Assembly (NCBI GenBank): GCA_014894735.1
Contig: JADBKX010000172.1
Span: 20,349 to 36,836, forward strand
DNA length: 16,488 bases
Origin: Candidatus Sediminicultor sextus
GTDB taxonomy: Bacteria; Atribacterota; Phoenicimicrobiia; Phoenicimicrobiales; Phoenicimicrobiaceae
Direction: 5' to 3'
Part shown: one piece after another, positions 1 to 6,474 of the stretch
Numbering within the stretch: the first letter of the stretch is position 1
Layout: each line of letters opens with the position of its first letter
The notes under the pieces: generated by a model
The model's input: the letters and a program-made list of their open reading frames with translations, nothing else
Told to the model about the DNA's origin: nothing
Databases searched by the model: none
Made by a program: the position numbers and the translations under genes

Positions 1-60
1 AGCAGGCGAGTGTGGGGGCAAAGACCAGGTCAGTCTAAGGAAAGGCGGATAAAATATATT
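1..60 (+). other. GC-richer fragment upstream of hpf, unassigned
   Basis: The first 50 or so bases are clearly richer in G and C than the AT-rich spacer at 60-200, and are cut by the window edge. All three forward frames reach a stop within about 60 bases, and none gives a recognisable protein tail. The block could be the 3' end of an upstream gene or of a structured RNA; it contains the odd palindrome GACCAGGTC at about 23-31. In Firmicutes and Actinobacteria the raiA noncoding RNA lies directly upstream of raiA/hpf, so that is one candidate. I cannot recall its consensus well enough to test the match. Confidence 0.2.
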
Positions 61-152
61 TAAATAGTTAATGAAGAGAAAATACTTAGAAGATAAAGGG
101 ATAAATTAAATTAATAATATTTTAAAAAAAATTAAAAATAAAAAAGGGTTTT

Positions 153-180
153 TTGTTTAGACGGAGAATATATATATTAA
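153..180 (+). promoter_or_regulatory. possible sigma-A-type promoter for hpf
   Basis: TTGTTT at 153-158 resembles a -35 box. The run TATATATTAA at 171-180 offers a -10-like hexamer (TATTAA, 175-180) after a 16-base spacer, about 35 bases before the hpf start. In DNA this AT-rich such matches arise by chance, so this is only a candidate. The 100 bases upstream show no other clear signal. Confidence 0.25.
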
Positions 181-213
181 GTAAAATAAACTATTACTAA
201 GGAGGAAAGAGAT

Positions 214-753
214 ATGAAAATTACTTTCAAAGGAAAACATATTGAAGTGACAGATGCGATGCGTAATTATATTGAAAAAAGGTTAAACAAGATCGATAGA
301 CATTTTGATCATATCTTAGAAGTAATAGTAACTTTAAGCGTAGAGAAAAATAGACAAATTGTTGAAGCAACCTTGCAGGCAAGTAGAGCTTTGATTAGAG
401 CAGAAGAAGAAACAGATGATATGTATGCTTCCATAGATAAAGTAGTAGATAAATTAGAAAGACAGATACAGAAGTATAAAGAAAAATATTTTCAGAAACC
501 TCACCCCGGCTCAGGAAGAAAAGGGTTGGTTAATGAAGGAGTTAATGTTGAAGATAGTGAGCCGGATAGGATTGTTAAAATTGTAAAGACTAAAAGATTT
601 GCTATTAAACCGATGTCAGTAGAAGAAGCGGCAATGCAAATGGATTTATTGGGACACAATTTTTTTGTTTTTGCTAATGATAATACCAATAAAGTAAATG
701 TTCTGTATAAAAGAAAAGACGGGAATTTCGGGCTGATTGAGCCGGAATTTTAA
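214..753 (+). CDS. hpf: Long-form ribosome hibernation promoting factor
   Basis: This 179-aa cytoplasmic protein has the two-domain layout of long HPF (also called RaiA or YvyD). Residues 1 to about 100 form the S30AE domain, which binds the 30S decoding region. A variable linker covers about 95-118. Residues 119-176 form the C-terminal dimerisation domain with the family pattern RFAIKPMSVEEAAMQMDLLGH and FVFANDNTNKVNVLYKRKDG. Long HPFs pair two 70S ribosomes into inactive 100S dimers in stationary phase or stress. The ATG is preceded by AAGGAGG at 199-205. The next gene starts 10 bases after the stop, with its ribosome site touching the hpf stop codon, so the two are probably co-transcribed. 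Length and both domains are normal. Confidence 0.96.
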   Translation: MKITFKGKHIEVTDAMRNYIEKRLNKIDRHFDHILEVIVTLSVEKNRQIVEATLQASRALIRAEEETDDMYASIDKVVDKLERQIQKYKEKYFQKPHPGSGRKGLVNEGVNVEDSEPDRIVKIVKTKRFAIKPMSVEEAAMQMDLLGHNFFVFANDNTNKVNVLYKRKDGNFGLIEPEF

Positions 754-763
754 GGAGGAATCT

Positions 764-1471
764 ATGGAGAAAAATAAATTACATACATTTCGTAATTTTA
801 TAATTCCCCGACGCTTTAATTACGAAGTAGAAGATATAGAAAAATCGTTAAAAGATCTGAACGATATTCTATTTGCGAAAATGGTATTATCAGAGGATGG
901 AGACATAAAAGAGATTCATATCATTACTAAAGATTCTTCTAACCCCAAAAGAATTACCCGGGATATTGAATCGTTTTTATTAGCCAAATATAATATTCAA
1001 GTAGATTATAGAAAAATTAGTATAGCACAAGTAAAGGATAAAGAAATAAGGGATGGGCAAATAAAGGAAGAAGAATCAGAATCTTCTTTAAGACTTAAAT
1101 TCTCTGATATTAAAGTAGGAGCTATTGGTAATCAGTTTGAAGTTTGTGTAAAATTAGAAAGTAATGGAAAGATATATGAAGGTAAAGTATCTGGAAAAAA
1201 TTGGGACAATAATCGGGAGTATTTAGTAGCTAAAGCTGCCTTAGAGGGGATAAGTTCTTGTTTAGATGGTTCAATTTTCTTTCAAGTAGATGAAATAAAA
1301 AAGATTGAGTTAGACAGTAAAGAAATAATAGTAGTTTCTATTAATCTAATCGATTCAAAAAGAAAGGAAAATTTAGTAGGTTCTACGGTAATTAAAGATG
1401 ACTTCAATAAGGCAATAGTAAAAGCAATCCTTCAAGCTACTAATCGTAGAATTTTTACAAAAGAAAAATAA
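764..1471 (+). CDS. Uncharacterised conserved two-domain protein, co-transcribed with hpf
   Basis: This 235-aa soluble protein has no signal peptide or membrane segment. I chose the ATG at 764 because TAAGGAGG at 751-758 sits at the right distance; a TTG at 737 in the same frame would overlap hpf and has no better site. Two alpha/beta domains are apparent. Residues 24-92 include DLNDILFAKMV, EIHIIT and RDIESFLLAKYNIQVDYRKIS. Residues 113-232 include a strand-rich part, REYLVAKAALEGISSCL, and a closing part with VVSINLI, GSTVI and KAIVKAILQATNRRI. The pattern resembles a protein I have seen as a conserved hypothetical in anaerobic Firmicutes, but I know no function. A link to ribosome hibernation is suggested only by its position after hpf. 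Confidence 0.8.
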   Translation: MEKNKLHTFRNFIIPRRFNYEVEDIEKSLKDLNDILFAKMVLSEDGDIKEIHIITKDSSNPKRITRDIESFLLAKYNIQVDYRKISIAQVKDKEIRDGQIKEEESESSLRLKFSDIKVGAIGNQFEVCVKLESNGKIYEGKVSGKNWDNNREYLVAKAALEGISSCLDGSIFFQVDEIKKIELDSKEIIVVSINLIDSKRKENLVGSTVIKDDFNKAIVKAILQATNRRIFTKEK

Positions 1472-1552
1472 ATAAAAAATTAGGTCGGTGAGGCCCTTAT
1501 TTACAACTAATAATATAATAAAAGATGTAATAGTGTCTTTGAGCGAAGCGAA

Positions 1553-1588
1553 GCGGTTTTGAAATTTCGAAAGAAAAATAGAAACCGT
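1553..1588 (+). other. Leader stem-loop with GAAA tetraloop before the small ORF
   Basis: GCGGTTTT (1553-1560) can pair with GAAACCGT (1581-1588), closed by G:U pairs at its ends. Inside the loop TTTC-GAAA-GAAA (1565-1576) forms a small hairpin with a GNRA tetraloop. The ribosome binding site GGAGGTG follows directly, so this structure lies where it could influence translation of the 29-aa ORF. Just upstream, GCGAA is repeated in tandem (1543-1552). It does not match the cyclic-di-GMP riboswitch consensus as I know it. Confidence 0.4.
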
Positions 1589-1601
1589 GGAGGTGCTAAA
1601 G

Positions 1602-1691
1602 ATGAAGATTAATAAGGCAAAACTAATCAGCCTGTTAATTAGTGTCATGGCTTTACTATTAGCTGGTGGCGCTAAACTTAGCTGGAAATAA
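1602..1691 (+). CDS. 29-aa hydrophobic small protein or leader peptide
   Basis: An ATG at 1602 preceded by TGGAGGTG (1588-1595, about 6 bases away) opens a 29-codon ORF ending with TAA at 1691. The N-terminus carries several lysines (MKINKAKL), residues 8-23 form one hydrophobic helix, and the C-terminus is GGAKLSWK. It therefore looks like a small single-span membrane protein or a secreted or leader peptide. The strong ribosome site and a sensible codon series argue for real translation. It sits alone between the arms of a long inverted repeat and directly upstream of the membrane HD-GYP gene, so it may be a partner or regulatory leader of that gene. I do not recognise a family. It lacks the cysteine-containing core typical of AgrD autoinducer precursors. 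Confidence 0.55.
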   Translation: MKINKAKLISLLISVMALLLAGGAKLSWK

Positions 1692-1702
1692 TATAGAATA
1701 AT

Positions 1703-1730
1703 AGAGGCCCACCGGCCTAATTTATTTATA
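1703..1730 (+). terminator. Terminator-like hairpin upstream of the HD-GYP gene
   Basis: AGGCC (1705-1709) and GGCCT (1714-1718) form a perfect 5-bp GC-rich stem with a CACC loop, followed by AATTTATTTA. The tail is T-rich rather than a pure T run, so termination would be partial. It lies between the small ORF and the HD-GYP start. The left arm of the long inverted repeat is complementary to this hairpin and could disrupt it. Confidence 0.4.
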
Positions 1731-1751
1731 CTCAAAGGGGGTAATGTTAAT

Positions 1752-2990
1752 TTGCCTTTAAAATTAAAAATTTATATTGGGGTAATAATAGCATCAGCTA
1801 TTGCCCTTTTTATATATTTAATACCTTCTTTACCTTCATTGTCTAATATATGGCTTGTACTTATTTTTTTTCTTGCCATATCTGCCTTTGCTGAATTTAT
1901 TCCTGTAGATTTGCCTGTAAGTGGAGCTGTAAGTATAGGTTTTCCCATTGATTTTGTGCTGATTTTGGTCTATGGACCAGCATTTGCAATATTAATAACT
2001 GCTTTGGGTGCATTAATAGGTGAAATAATTGAAAGGAAAGTATCATGGTATAAAATAATATTTAACGCTTCTCAATTTGCATTATCAGCAGGGATAGCAG
2101 GCATGGCGTATCAAGGGTTAGGTGGAGTAGTTGGAGCAGTTAATTTGACTAATTACATAATTCCTGCAATAGTCTGTGCTATTGTATATTACTTAGTTAA
2201 TTCAAACTTATTTATATTTGTAATCCATTTAGCTGAAGGAATATCCATATGGTCTATTTGGAAAACTCAACTTAAAGGGATAATCGCCACCTATATAGCT
2301 TTAGCTCCAATAGGATTTATAATGGCGATGGTATATGTAACTATAGGAATATGGGGAATTATCCTATTTTTCTTCCCCCTAATTTTGGCTCGTCGTTCTT
2401 TTGAACTATATACCAAAATGCGCAAAGTATATTTAGAAACCATTCGTGCTTTAGCAGCAGCCATTGATGCCAAAGACCCCTATACTAAAGGTCACTCAGA
2501 AAGAGTGTCGGAAACCTCTATAGCTTTAGCTCAAGAATTGAATTTATCTGATCGGGACATTGAGAATATAGAATATACTGCTTTACTGCATGATATAGGG
2601 AAGATTGGCATAGCGGATAGTATTTTAGGTAAGAAAGACAGCCTAACCAGCCAAGAGTTTGATAAAATAAAAGAACATACAATTATGGGGGCAAACATTA
2701 TAGAACCGGTAGATTTTTTAAAGAATTCCTATTGGGCAATTTATCATCATCATGAAAGATATAATGGCAAAGGATATCCGGATGGAATAAAAAGTGAAGA
2801 TATACCTATATTAGCTCGAATAATTGCCGTAGCCGATGCCTTTGATGCCATGGGCTCTGACCGTCCTTACAGAAAAAAGTTAAATAAAGATAAAATATTA
2901 AAGGAACTAAAGGATCAATCTGGAAAACAGTTTGACCCCAAAGTAGTTAAAGCTCTTATTTCGGTTCTTGATAAAGAAAGAGAAGAATAA
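1752..2990 (+). CDS. Membrane-anchored HD-GYP domain phosphodiesterase
   Basis: This 412-aa protein has about six or seven membrane helices in residues 5-215, followed by a cytoplasmic HD-GYP domain at about 226-405. Catalytic signatures are intact: HD at 280-281 within LLHDIGKIG, the triple histidine 332-334 within YHHHERYNGKGYPDG, the GYP motif at 341-343, and DAFDAMGSDRPYR at 362-374. Characterised HD-GYP proteins hydrolyse cyclic-di-GMP (some also cGAMP) with a bi- or trinuclear metal centre, so this is probably a membrane sensor that lowers cyclic-di-GMP. The start is a TTG at 1752, chosen because AAAGGGGG (1734-1741) lies about 10 bases upstream and the nearby ATG at 1744 is out of frame. 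The following gene starts directly at the stop, which implies translational coupling. Nothing in the sequence identifies the signal sensed. Confidence 0.92.
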   Translation: MPLKLKIYIGVIIASAIALFIYLIPSLPSLSNIWLVLIFFLAISAFAEFIPVDLPVSGAVSIGFPIDFVLILVYGPAFAILITALGALIGEIIERKVSWYKIIFNASQFALSAGIAGMAYQGLGGVVGAVNLTNYIIPAIVCAIVYYLVNSNLFIFVIHLAEGISIWSIWKTQLKGIIATYIALAPIGFIMAMVYVTIGIWGIILFFFPLILARRSFELYTKMRKVYLETIRALAAAIDAKDPYTKGHSERVSETSIALAQELNLSDRDIENIEYTALLHDIGKIGIADSILGKKDSLTSQEFDKIKEHTIMGANIIEPVDFLKNSYWAIYHHHERYNGKGYPDGIKSEDIPILARIIAVADAFDAMGSDRPYRKKLNKDKILKELKDQSGKQFDPKVVKALISVLDKEREE

Positions 2991-3596
2991 ATGTTATATG
3001 TCTATATGATAATTATTTCTATTATAATAGGACTGCTTCGTAATGGTAAGTTAAGCAGTTTGAGCCAGATTTCGCTAAAGAGAATAGAATTAATAGTATT
3101 AGCCTGCTTAATTCAAGCTGGATTGATCTTTCTGGGATCAAAAAAAATTAAATTTATTCTTGATTACAGTTCTTATATGATAATTTTCTCTTATATTGTG
3201 CTCCTATTAGCAGTTTGGAATAATAAAAAGTTAAAAGGAATGAAAATTATCTTCCTGGGAATAGTATTTAATTTTATAGTTATTGTAGCTAATGGCGGCC
3301 ATATGCCAGTATTATTGAGTAGTTTATATAAAGCAGGATTAAATGATTTTGCCCTTGTATTAAAAGAAGGTACCTATGTTACCCATACTCTGATAACTGA
3401 AAAGACTTTATGTGCATTTTTAGCTGATGTTATTCCATTGTCTCCCCCTTGCCCTGACCCTTCAGTGGTAAGTGCGGGAGATTTTTTAATGTTTTATGGG
3501 GTGTTCAGTTTATTTCAAAATGCAATGTTGAAGAAAGAACTGAATCCAGAAGAGAATGAACAGAAGTCAGAAGCCAGAATTCAGTATTCAGAATAA
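2991..3596 (+). CDS. DUF5317 family membrane protein
   Basis: This 201-aa protein has about five hydrophobic segments (residues about 2-14, 27-48, 57-76, 84-100 and 160-178). The pattern NGGHMPV (101-107) and the late GDFLMFYGVFSLFQNAM helix are typical of DUF5317, a family with no known function. The ATG abuts the HD-GYP stop codon (TAAATG) and has only a weak purine-rich site, so translation is probably coupled to the HD-GYP gene and the two may act together in the membrane. The last 12 residues or so (QKSEARIQYSE) are encoded by a heptanucleotide repeat array at 3561-3595, which suggests that the original C-terminus was replaced or extended by the repeat. Confidence 0.85.
   Translation: MLYVYMIIISIIIGLLRNGKLSSLSQISLKRIELIVLACLIQAGLIFLGSKKIKFILDYSSYMIIFSYIVLLLAVWNNKKLKGMKIIFLGIVFNFIVIVANGGHMPVLLSSLYKAGLNDFALVLKEGTYVTHTLITEKTLCAFLADVIPLSPPCPDPSVVSAGDFLMFYGVFSLFQNAMLKKELNPEENEQKSEARIQYSE
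3561..3595 (+). repeat. Heptanucleotide repeat array, 5 units (CAGAAtt-type)
   Basis: Five consecutive 7-base units, each starting with CAG: CAGAAGT, then CAGAAGC, then CAGAATT, then CAGTATT, then CAGAATA. The array lies inside the last codons of the DUF5317 gene and ends one base before the end of its stop codon. An inverted relative lies at 3650-3684: CCAGAATTCAG (3574-3584) is exactly complementary to 3664-3674. Confidence 0.85.
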
Positions 3597-3649
3597 TCTT
3601 AAATTTTAAATTATAGATTTATAATTATGTATAGATTATCATAATCCTT

Positions 3650-3684
3650 CTGACTCCTGACTCCTGAATTCTGGATACCTAATT
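3650..3684 (-). repeat. Heptanucleotide repeat array, inverted partner of 3561-3595
   Basis: On the + strand the units read CTGACTC twice, then CTGAATT, then CTGGATA, then CCTAATT. On the - strand they become CAG-initial units related to the array at 3561-3595. The two arrays face each other across 54 AT-rich bases and share an 11-bp exact complementary core, so they could form a hairpin downstream of the DUF5317 gene. No T run follows, so it is not a classic terminator. Confidence 0.8.
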
Positions 3685-3741
3685 AATTACAAAATATTTT
3701 TAAACTTTTCGCTAAAAAAAATAAAAAGGAATTAAATAATT

Positions 3742-6291
3742 ATGTTTGATTGGACAAAAAAGATATTTGGTGACCCTGACGAAAAGGAATTAAAAAGACT
3801 GCAACCTATTGTGGAAAAGATAAACAGTTATGAACCAGATATTTTAAAATTAAATGATGAGGAATTAAAAAACAAGACTCCTGAATTTAGAGAGAGATTA
3901 GGTAAAGGGGAAACTCTGGATGATATTCTTCCTGAAGTTTTTGCAGTCGTTCGAGAAGCAGCTGAACGAGTTACCGGAATGAGACCTTTCGATGTTCAGA
4001 TTATAGGGGGAATTGTTTTATACCAGGGTAAAATAGTCGAGATGGCTACCGGAGAAGGTAAAACTTTGGTAGCTAATATGCCGGCATATTTAAATGCTTT
4101 GAGCGGCAATAGTGTGCATATTGTTACCGTAAATGATTACTTGGCTAAAAGAGATAGATATTGGATGGGTGGAATTTACGAGTTATTAGGATTAAAAGTA
4201 GGTTTAATCCAGCATGACATGAGAATCGATGAACGGAAGGAAGCTTATGAATCAGATATAACCTATGGAACTAATAATGAATTTGGTTTTGATTATTTAA
4301 GAGATAATATGGCAGTTCGTCTGGAAGATGTGGTTCAAAAAGGTTATCATTTTGCTATTGTTGACGAAGTGGATAGTATTTTAATCGATGAAGCCAGGAC
4401 TCCTTTAATTATTTCTGGTCCTTCTGAGGAGTCGACCAAAATGTACCAGCAAGCAAACAAGATTGCTACTCGATTACAGAAAGAGGAAGATTATAAAGTA
4501 TATGAAAAGGAAAAGACAATCACTATAACCGAAGAAGGAGTTACCCGTATCGAAGGGTTGTTGCAGATAAATAACCTATATGATGAGAAAAATATAAATG
4601 TACAACATCATATTATCCAAGCCCTAAAGGCACAAAGATTATTTAAAAGAGATGTTGATTATATAGTAAAAGATGGAGAGGTGATCATTGTAGATGAATT
4701 TACTGGAAGATTAATGTTTGGGAGACGATATAGTGATGGCCTTCATCAAGCTATTGAGGCAAAAGAAGGAGTAGTGATTGCTGGCGAAAATCAGACTCTG
4801 GCTACAATAACTTTCCAGAATTATTTTAGATTATACAAAAAACTTAGTGGTATGACCGGTACAGCTAAGACTGAAGAGGAGGAATTTATCCATATCTACA
4901 ACCTACCGGTAGTGGTAATTCCTCCTAATAAAAAATTAATCAGGAATACTTATACAGATGTTATCTATAGAACTGAAAGAGAAAAGTTCAGAGCGGTTAT
5001 TGAAGAGATAGTTGAAGTTCACAAGATGGGAAGGCCTATTTTGGTAGGAACAGTATCAATCGATAAGTCAGAAACATTGAGTAAATTATTAAAGAAAGAA
5101 AATATTGAACACAATGTCCTGAATGCAAAAAATCACGAAAGAGAAGCAGAGATAATAGCTCAAGCAGGTCAAGGTAGGAATGTAACTATTTCCACTAATA
5201 TGGCTGGGCGAGGAACTGATATTGTATTGGGTGAAGGGATAGCTAAATTAGGAGGTTTGCATGTAGTTGGAACGGAAAGACATGAAGCCAGGCGTATTGA
5301 TAATCAGTTAAGGGGCAGATCAGGAAGACAGGGTGATCCCGGCTCTTCTCGCTTTTTCCTTTCTTTGGAAGATGATCTCATGCGACTTTTTGGTTCTGAT
5401 AGAATATCGGGAATTATGGAAAAATTAGGCATGGAAGAGGATATTCCCATCGAGCATCCTTTAGTTACCAGATCAATAGAGAGTGCTCAGAAAAAAGTAG
5501 AGGGGAGAAATTTTGAGATAAGAAAACAGCTTTTAGATTTTGATAATGAAATGGAATATCAAAGGAAGGTAATCTATGAGCAACGGAGAATGGTTTTAGA
5601 AAGTAAAGATGTTAAAAAGCATATTTTAGAGATGGTAAAAGATACAATTGAAAATATATTGCAAAACTACACTAATAAAGAAATATATCCTGAAGAATGG
5701 GATTGGTCAGGGCTTAAAGATCATATTAACCAAATTTTCGCCATTTCATTGAGTATTCCCAAGGAAGAAATTCCTAAGTTATCTATTACTAAATTGAAAG
5801 ATATTCTAACAGAAAAAACCTTTGATATATATGAATTACGGGAAAAAGAATTTACACCACCTTTGATGAGACAAATTGAAACGATGATTGTTCTTCGGGT
5901 GGTAGATCGGGAATGGAAAGATAATCTACGACGTTTAGATGAATTAAAACAGGGTATAGGTCTAAGGGCCTATGGACAGAAAGACCCATTGATGGAATAT
6001 CACTTTGAAGCTAATAATATGTTTCAAGATATGATCAACAGTATAAAAGAAGAAGTAGTAAAATTTATTTATAAAGTCAGGCTTAAAAAAGAAGAATCTC
6101 AAGGGGTTAGCCAGGAAAGAAGAGAAACACCTACTCCTATAGTTAGCAGTCAAACAAAAAAATTACCTTTTATTAAAAGGAAAGGATTAGAAGAGGGAGA
6201 AGGGCAAAAGAAGAAAAAGATAGGGAGAAATGACCCTTGCCCTTGTGGTAGTGGATTAAAGTATAAACATTGTTGCGGAAAAAATATATAA
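3742..6291 (+). CDS. secA: Preprotein translocase ATPase SecA
   Basis: This 849-aa ATPase is the motor that pushes unfolded preproteins through the SecYEG channel. Features appear in family order. The Walker A-type MATGEGKT is at 101-108 and the DEVD Walker B box at 208-211, followed by SILIDEARTPLIISG. The preprotein cross-linking domain spans about 227-350. TFQNYFRLYKKLSGMTGTA lies near 357-375 and the GRGTDI motif in the second helicase domain. The helical scaffold and wing domains follow, and the C-terminal zinc motif CPCGSGLKYKHCC is at 833-845. The zinc motif, which in characterised SecA also binds SecB or membranes, is complete. The ATG is preceded by AAAAGGA at about 3724-3730. Length is normal. 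No flanking gene is Sec-related. Confidence 0.98.
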   Translation: MFDWTKKIFGDPDEKELKRLQPIVEKINSYEPDILKLNDEELKNKTPEFRERLGKGETLDDILPEVFAVVREAAERVTGMRPFDVQIIGGIVLYQGKIVEMATGEGKTLVANMPAYLNALSGNSVHIVTVNDYLAKRDRYWMGGIYELLGLKVGLIQHDMRIDERKEAYESDITYGTNNEFGFDYLRDNMAVRLEDVVQKGYHFAIVDEVDSILIDEARTPLIISGPSEESTKMYQQANKIATRLQKEEDYKVYEKEKTITITEEGVTRIEGLLQINNLYDEKNINVQHHIIQALKAQRLFKRDVDYIVKDGEVIIVDEFTGRLMFGRRYSDGLHQAIEAKEGVVIAGENQTLATITFQNYFRLYKKLSGMTGTAKTEEEEFIHIYNLPVVVIPPNKKLIRNTYTDVIYRTEREKFRAVIEEIVEVHKMGRPILVGTVSIDKSETLSKLLKKENIEHNVLNAKNHEREAEIIAQAGQGRNVTISTNMAGRGTDIVLGEGIAKLGGLHVVGTERHEARRIDNQLRGRSGRQGDPGSSRFFLSLEDDLMRLFGSDRISGIMEKLGMEEDIPIEHPLVTRSIESAQKKVEGRNFEIRKQLLDFDNEMEYQRKVIYEQRRMVLESKDVKKHILEMVKDTIENILQNYTNKEIYPEEWDWSGLKDHINQIFAISLSIPKEEIPKLSITKLKDILTEKTFDIYELREKEFTPPLMRQIETMIVLRVVDREWKDNLRRLDELKQGIGLRAYGQKDPLMEYHFEANNMFQDMINSIKEEVVKFIYKVRLKKEESQGVSQERRETPTPIVSSQTKKLPFIKRKGLEEGEGQKKKKIGRNDPCPCGSGLKYKHCCGKNI

Positions 6292-6474
6292 TACAATTAG
6301 ATAAAAATCTTTTTATGATTATTTTGCTTAATAGAAAAATTATAAATTAAATTACTTATCAAGATTTTAATAGCGAAGTAATCTAATTTTATTTTAGATA
6401 AAAGTGAGAAAATTTTACCAGCATTAAAAGATTAAAATTAAGAGAAGTAGGAAATAGAAAGGAAGGCAGATAAA

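Larger units (their letters stand above)
1477..1723. repeat. 18-bp imperfect inverted repeat enclosing a 29-aa ORF
   Basis: The left arm 1477-1495 pairs with the right arm 1706-1723. AAATTAGGTCGGTG (1477-1490) pairs with CACCGGCCTAATTT (1710-1723) with one G:U pair. After a bulged A at 1491, GGCC (1492-1495) pairs with GGCC (1706-1709). The arms are separated by 210 bases that contain a structured 5' segment and a small ORF. Each arm can also fold alone: the right arm forms AGGCC/GGCCT (1705-1718) followed by a T-rich tail, like a short terminator, and the left arm forms a weaker GGTC/GGCC hairpin. The layout fits an attenuator with alternative pairings, or a small mobile element with terminal inverted repeats. 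Confidence 0.7.

Noticed and set aside
22..45. Signal recognition particle RNA, from ACCAGGTCAG
   Set aside because: The conserved GGAAGGAAGCAGC part of bacterial SRP RNA does not follow, so the 10-base match is probably chance.
1496..1600. Cyclic-di-GMP riboswitch upstream of the HD-GYP gene
   Set aside because: The conserved cores of the class I switch (GCACAGGGCAAACC-like and the GACGCAAAGCC part) are absent.
1602..1691. AgrD-type cyclic autoinducer precursor
   Set aside because: No cysteine or acidic C-terminal tail, and no AgrB-like protease gene next to it.
1373..1735. Reverse-strand ORF of 120 aa covering the small-peptide region
   Set aside because: It is antisense to the end of the 235-aa gene and the small ORF, has no ribosome site, and its composition is that of a chance AT-rich frame.
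3561..3684. Repeat units as a CRISPR array
   Set aside because: The unit is only 7 bases, without unique spacers of 25-40 bases, and no cas gene is near.
6299..6314. Rho-independent terminator after secA (AGAT-AAAA-ATCT-TTTT)
   Set aside because: The stem is only four AT-rich pairs and would be too unstable to call.
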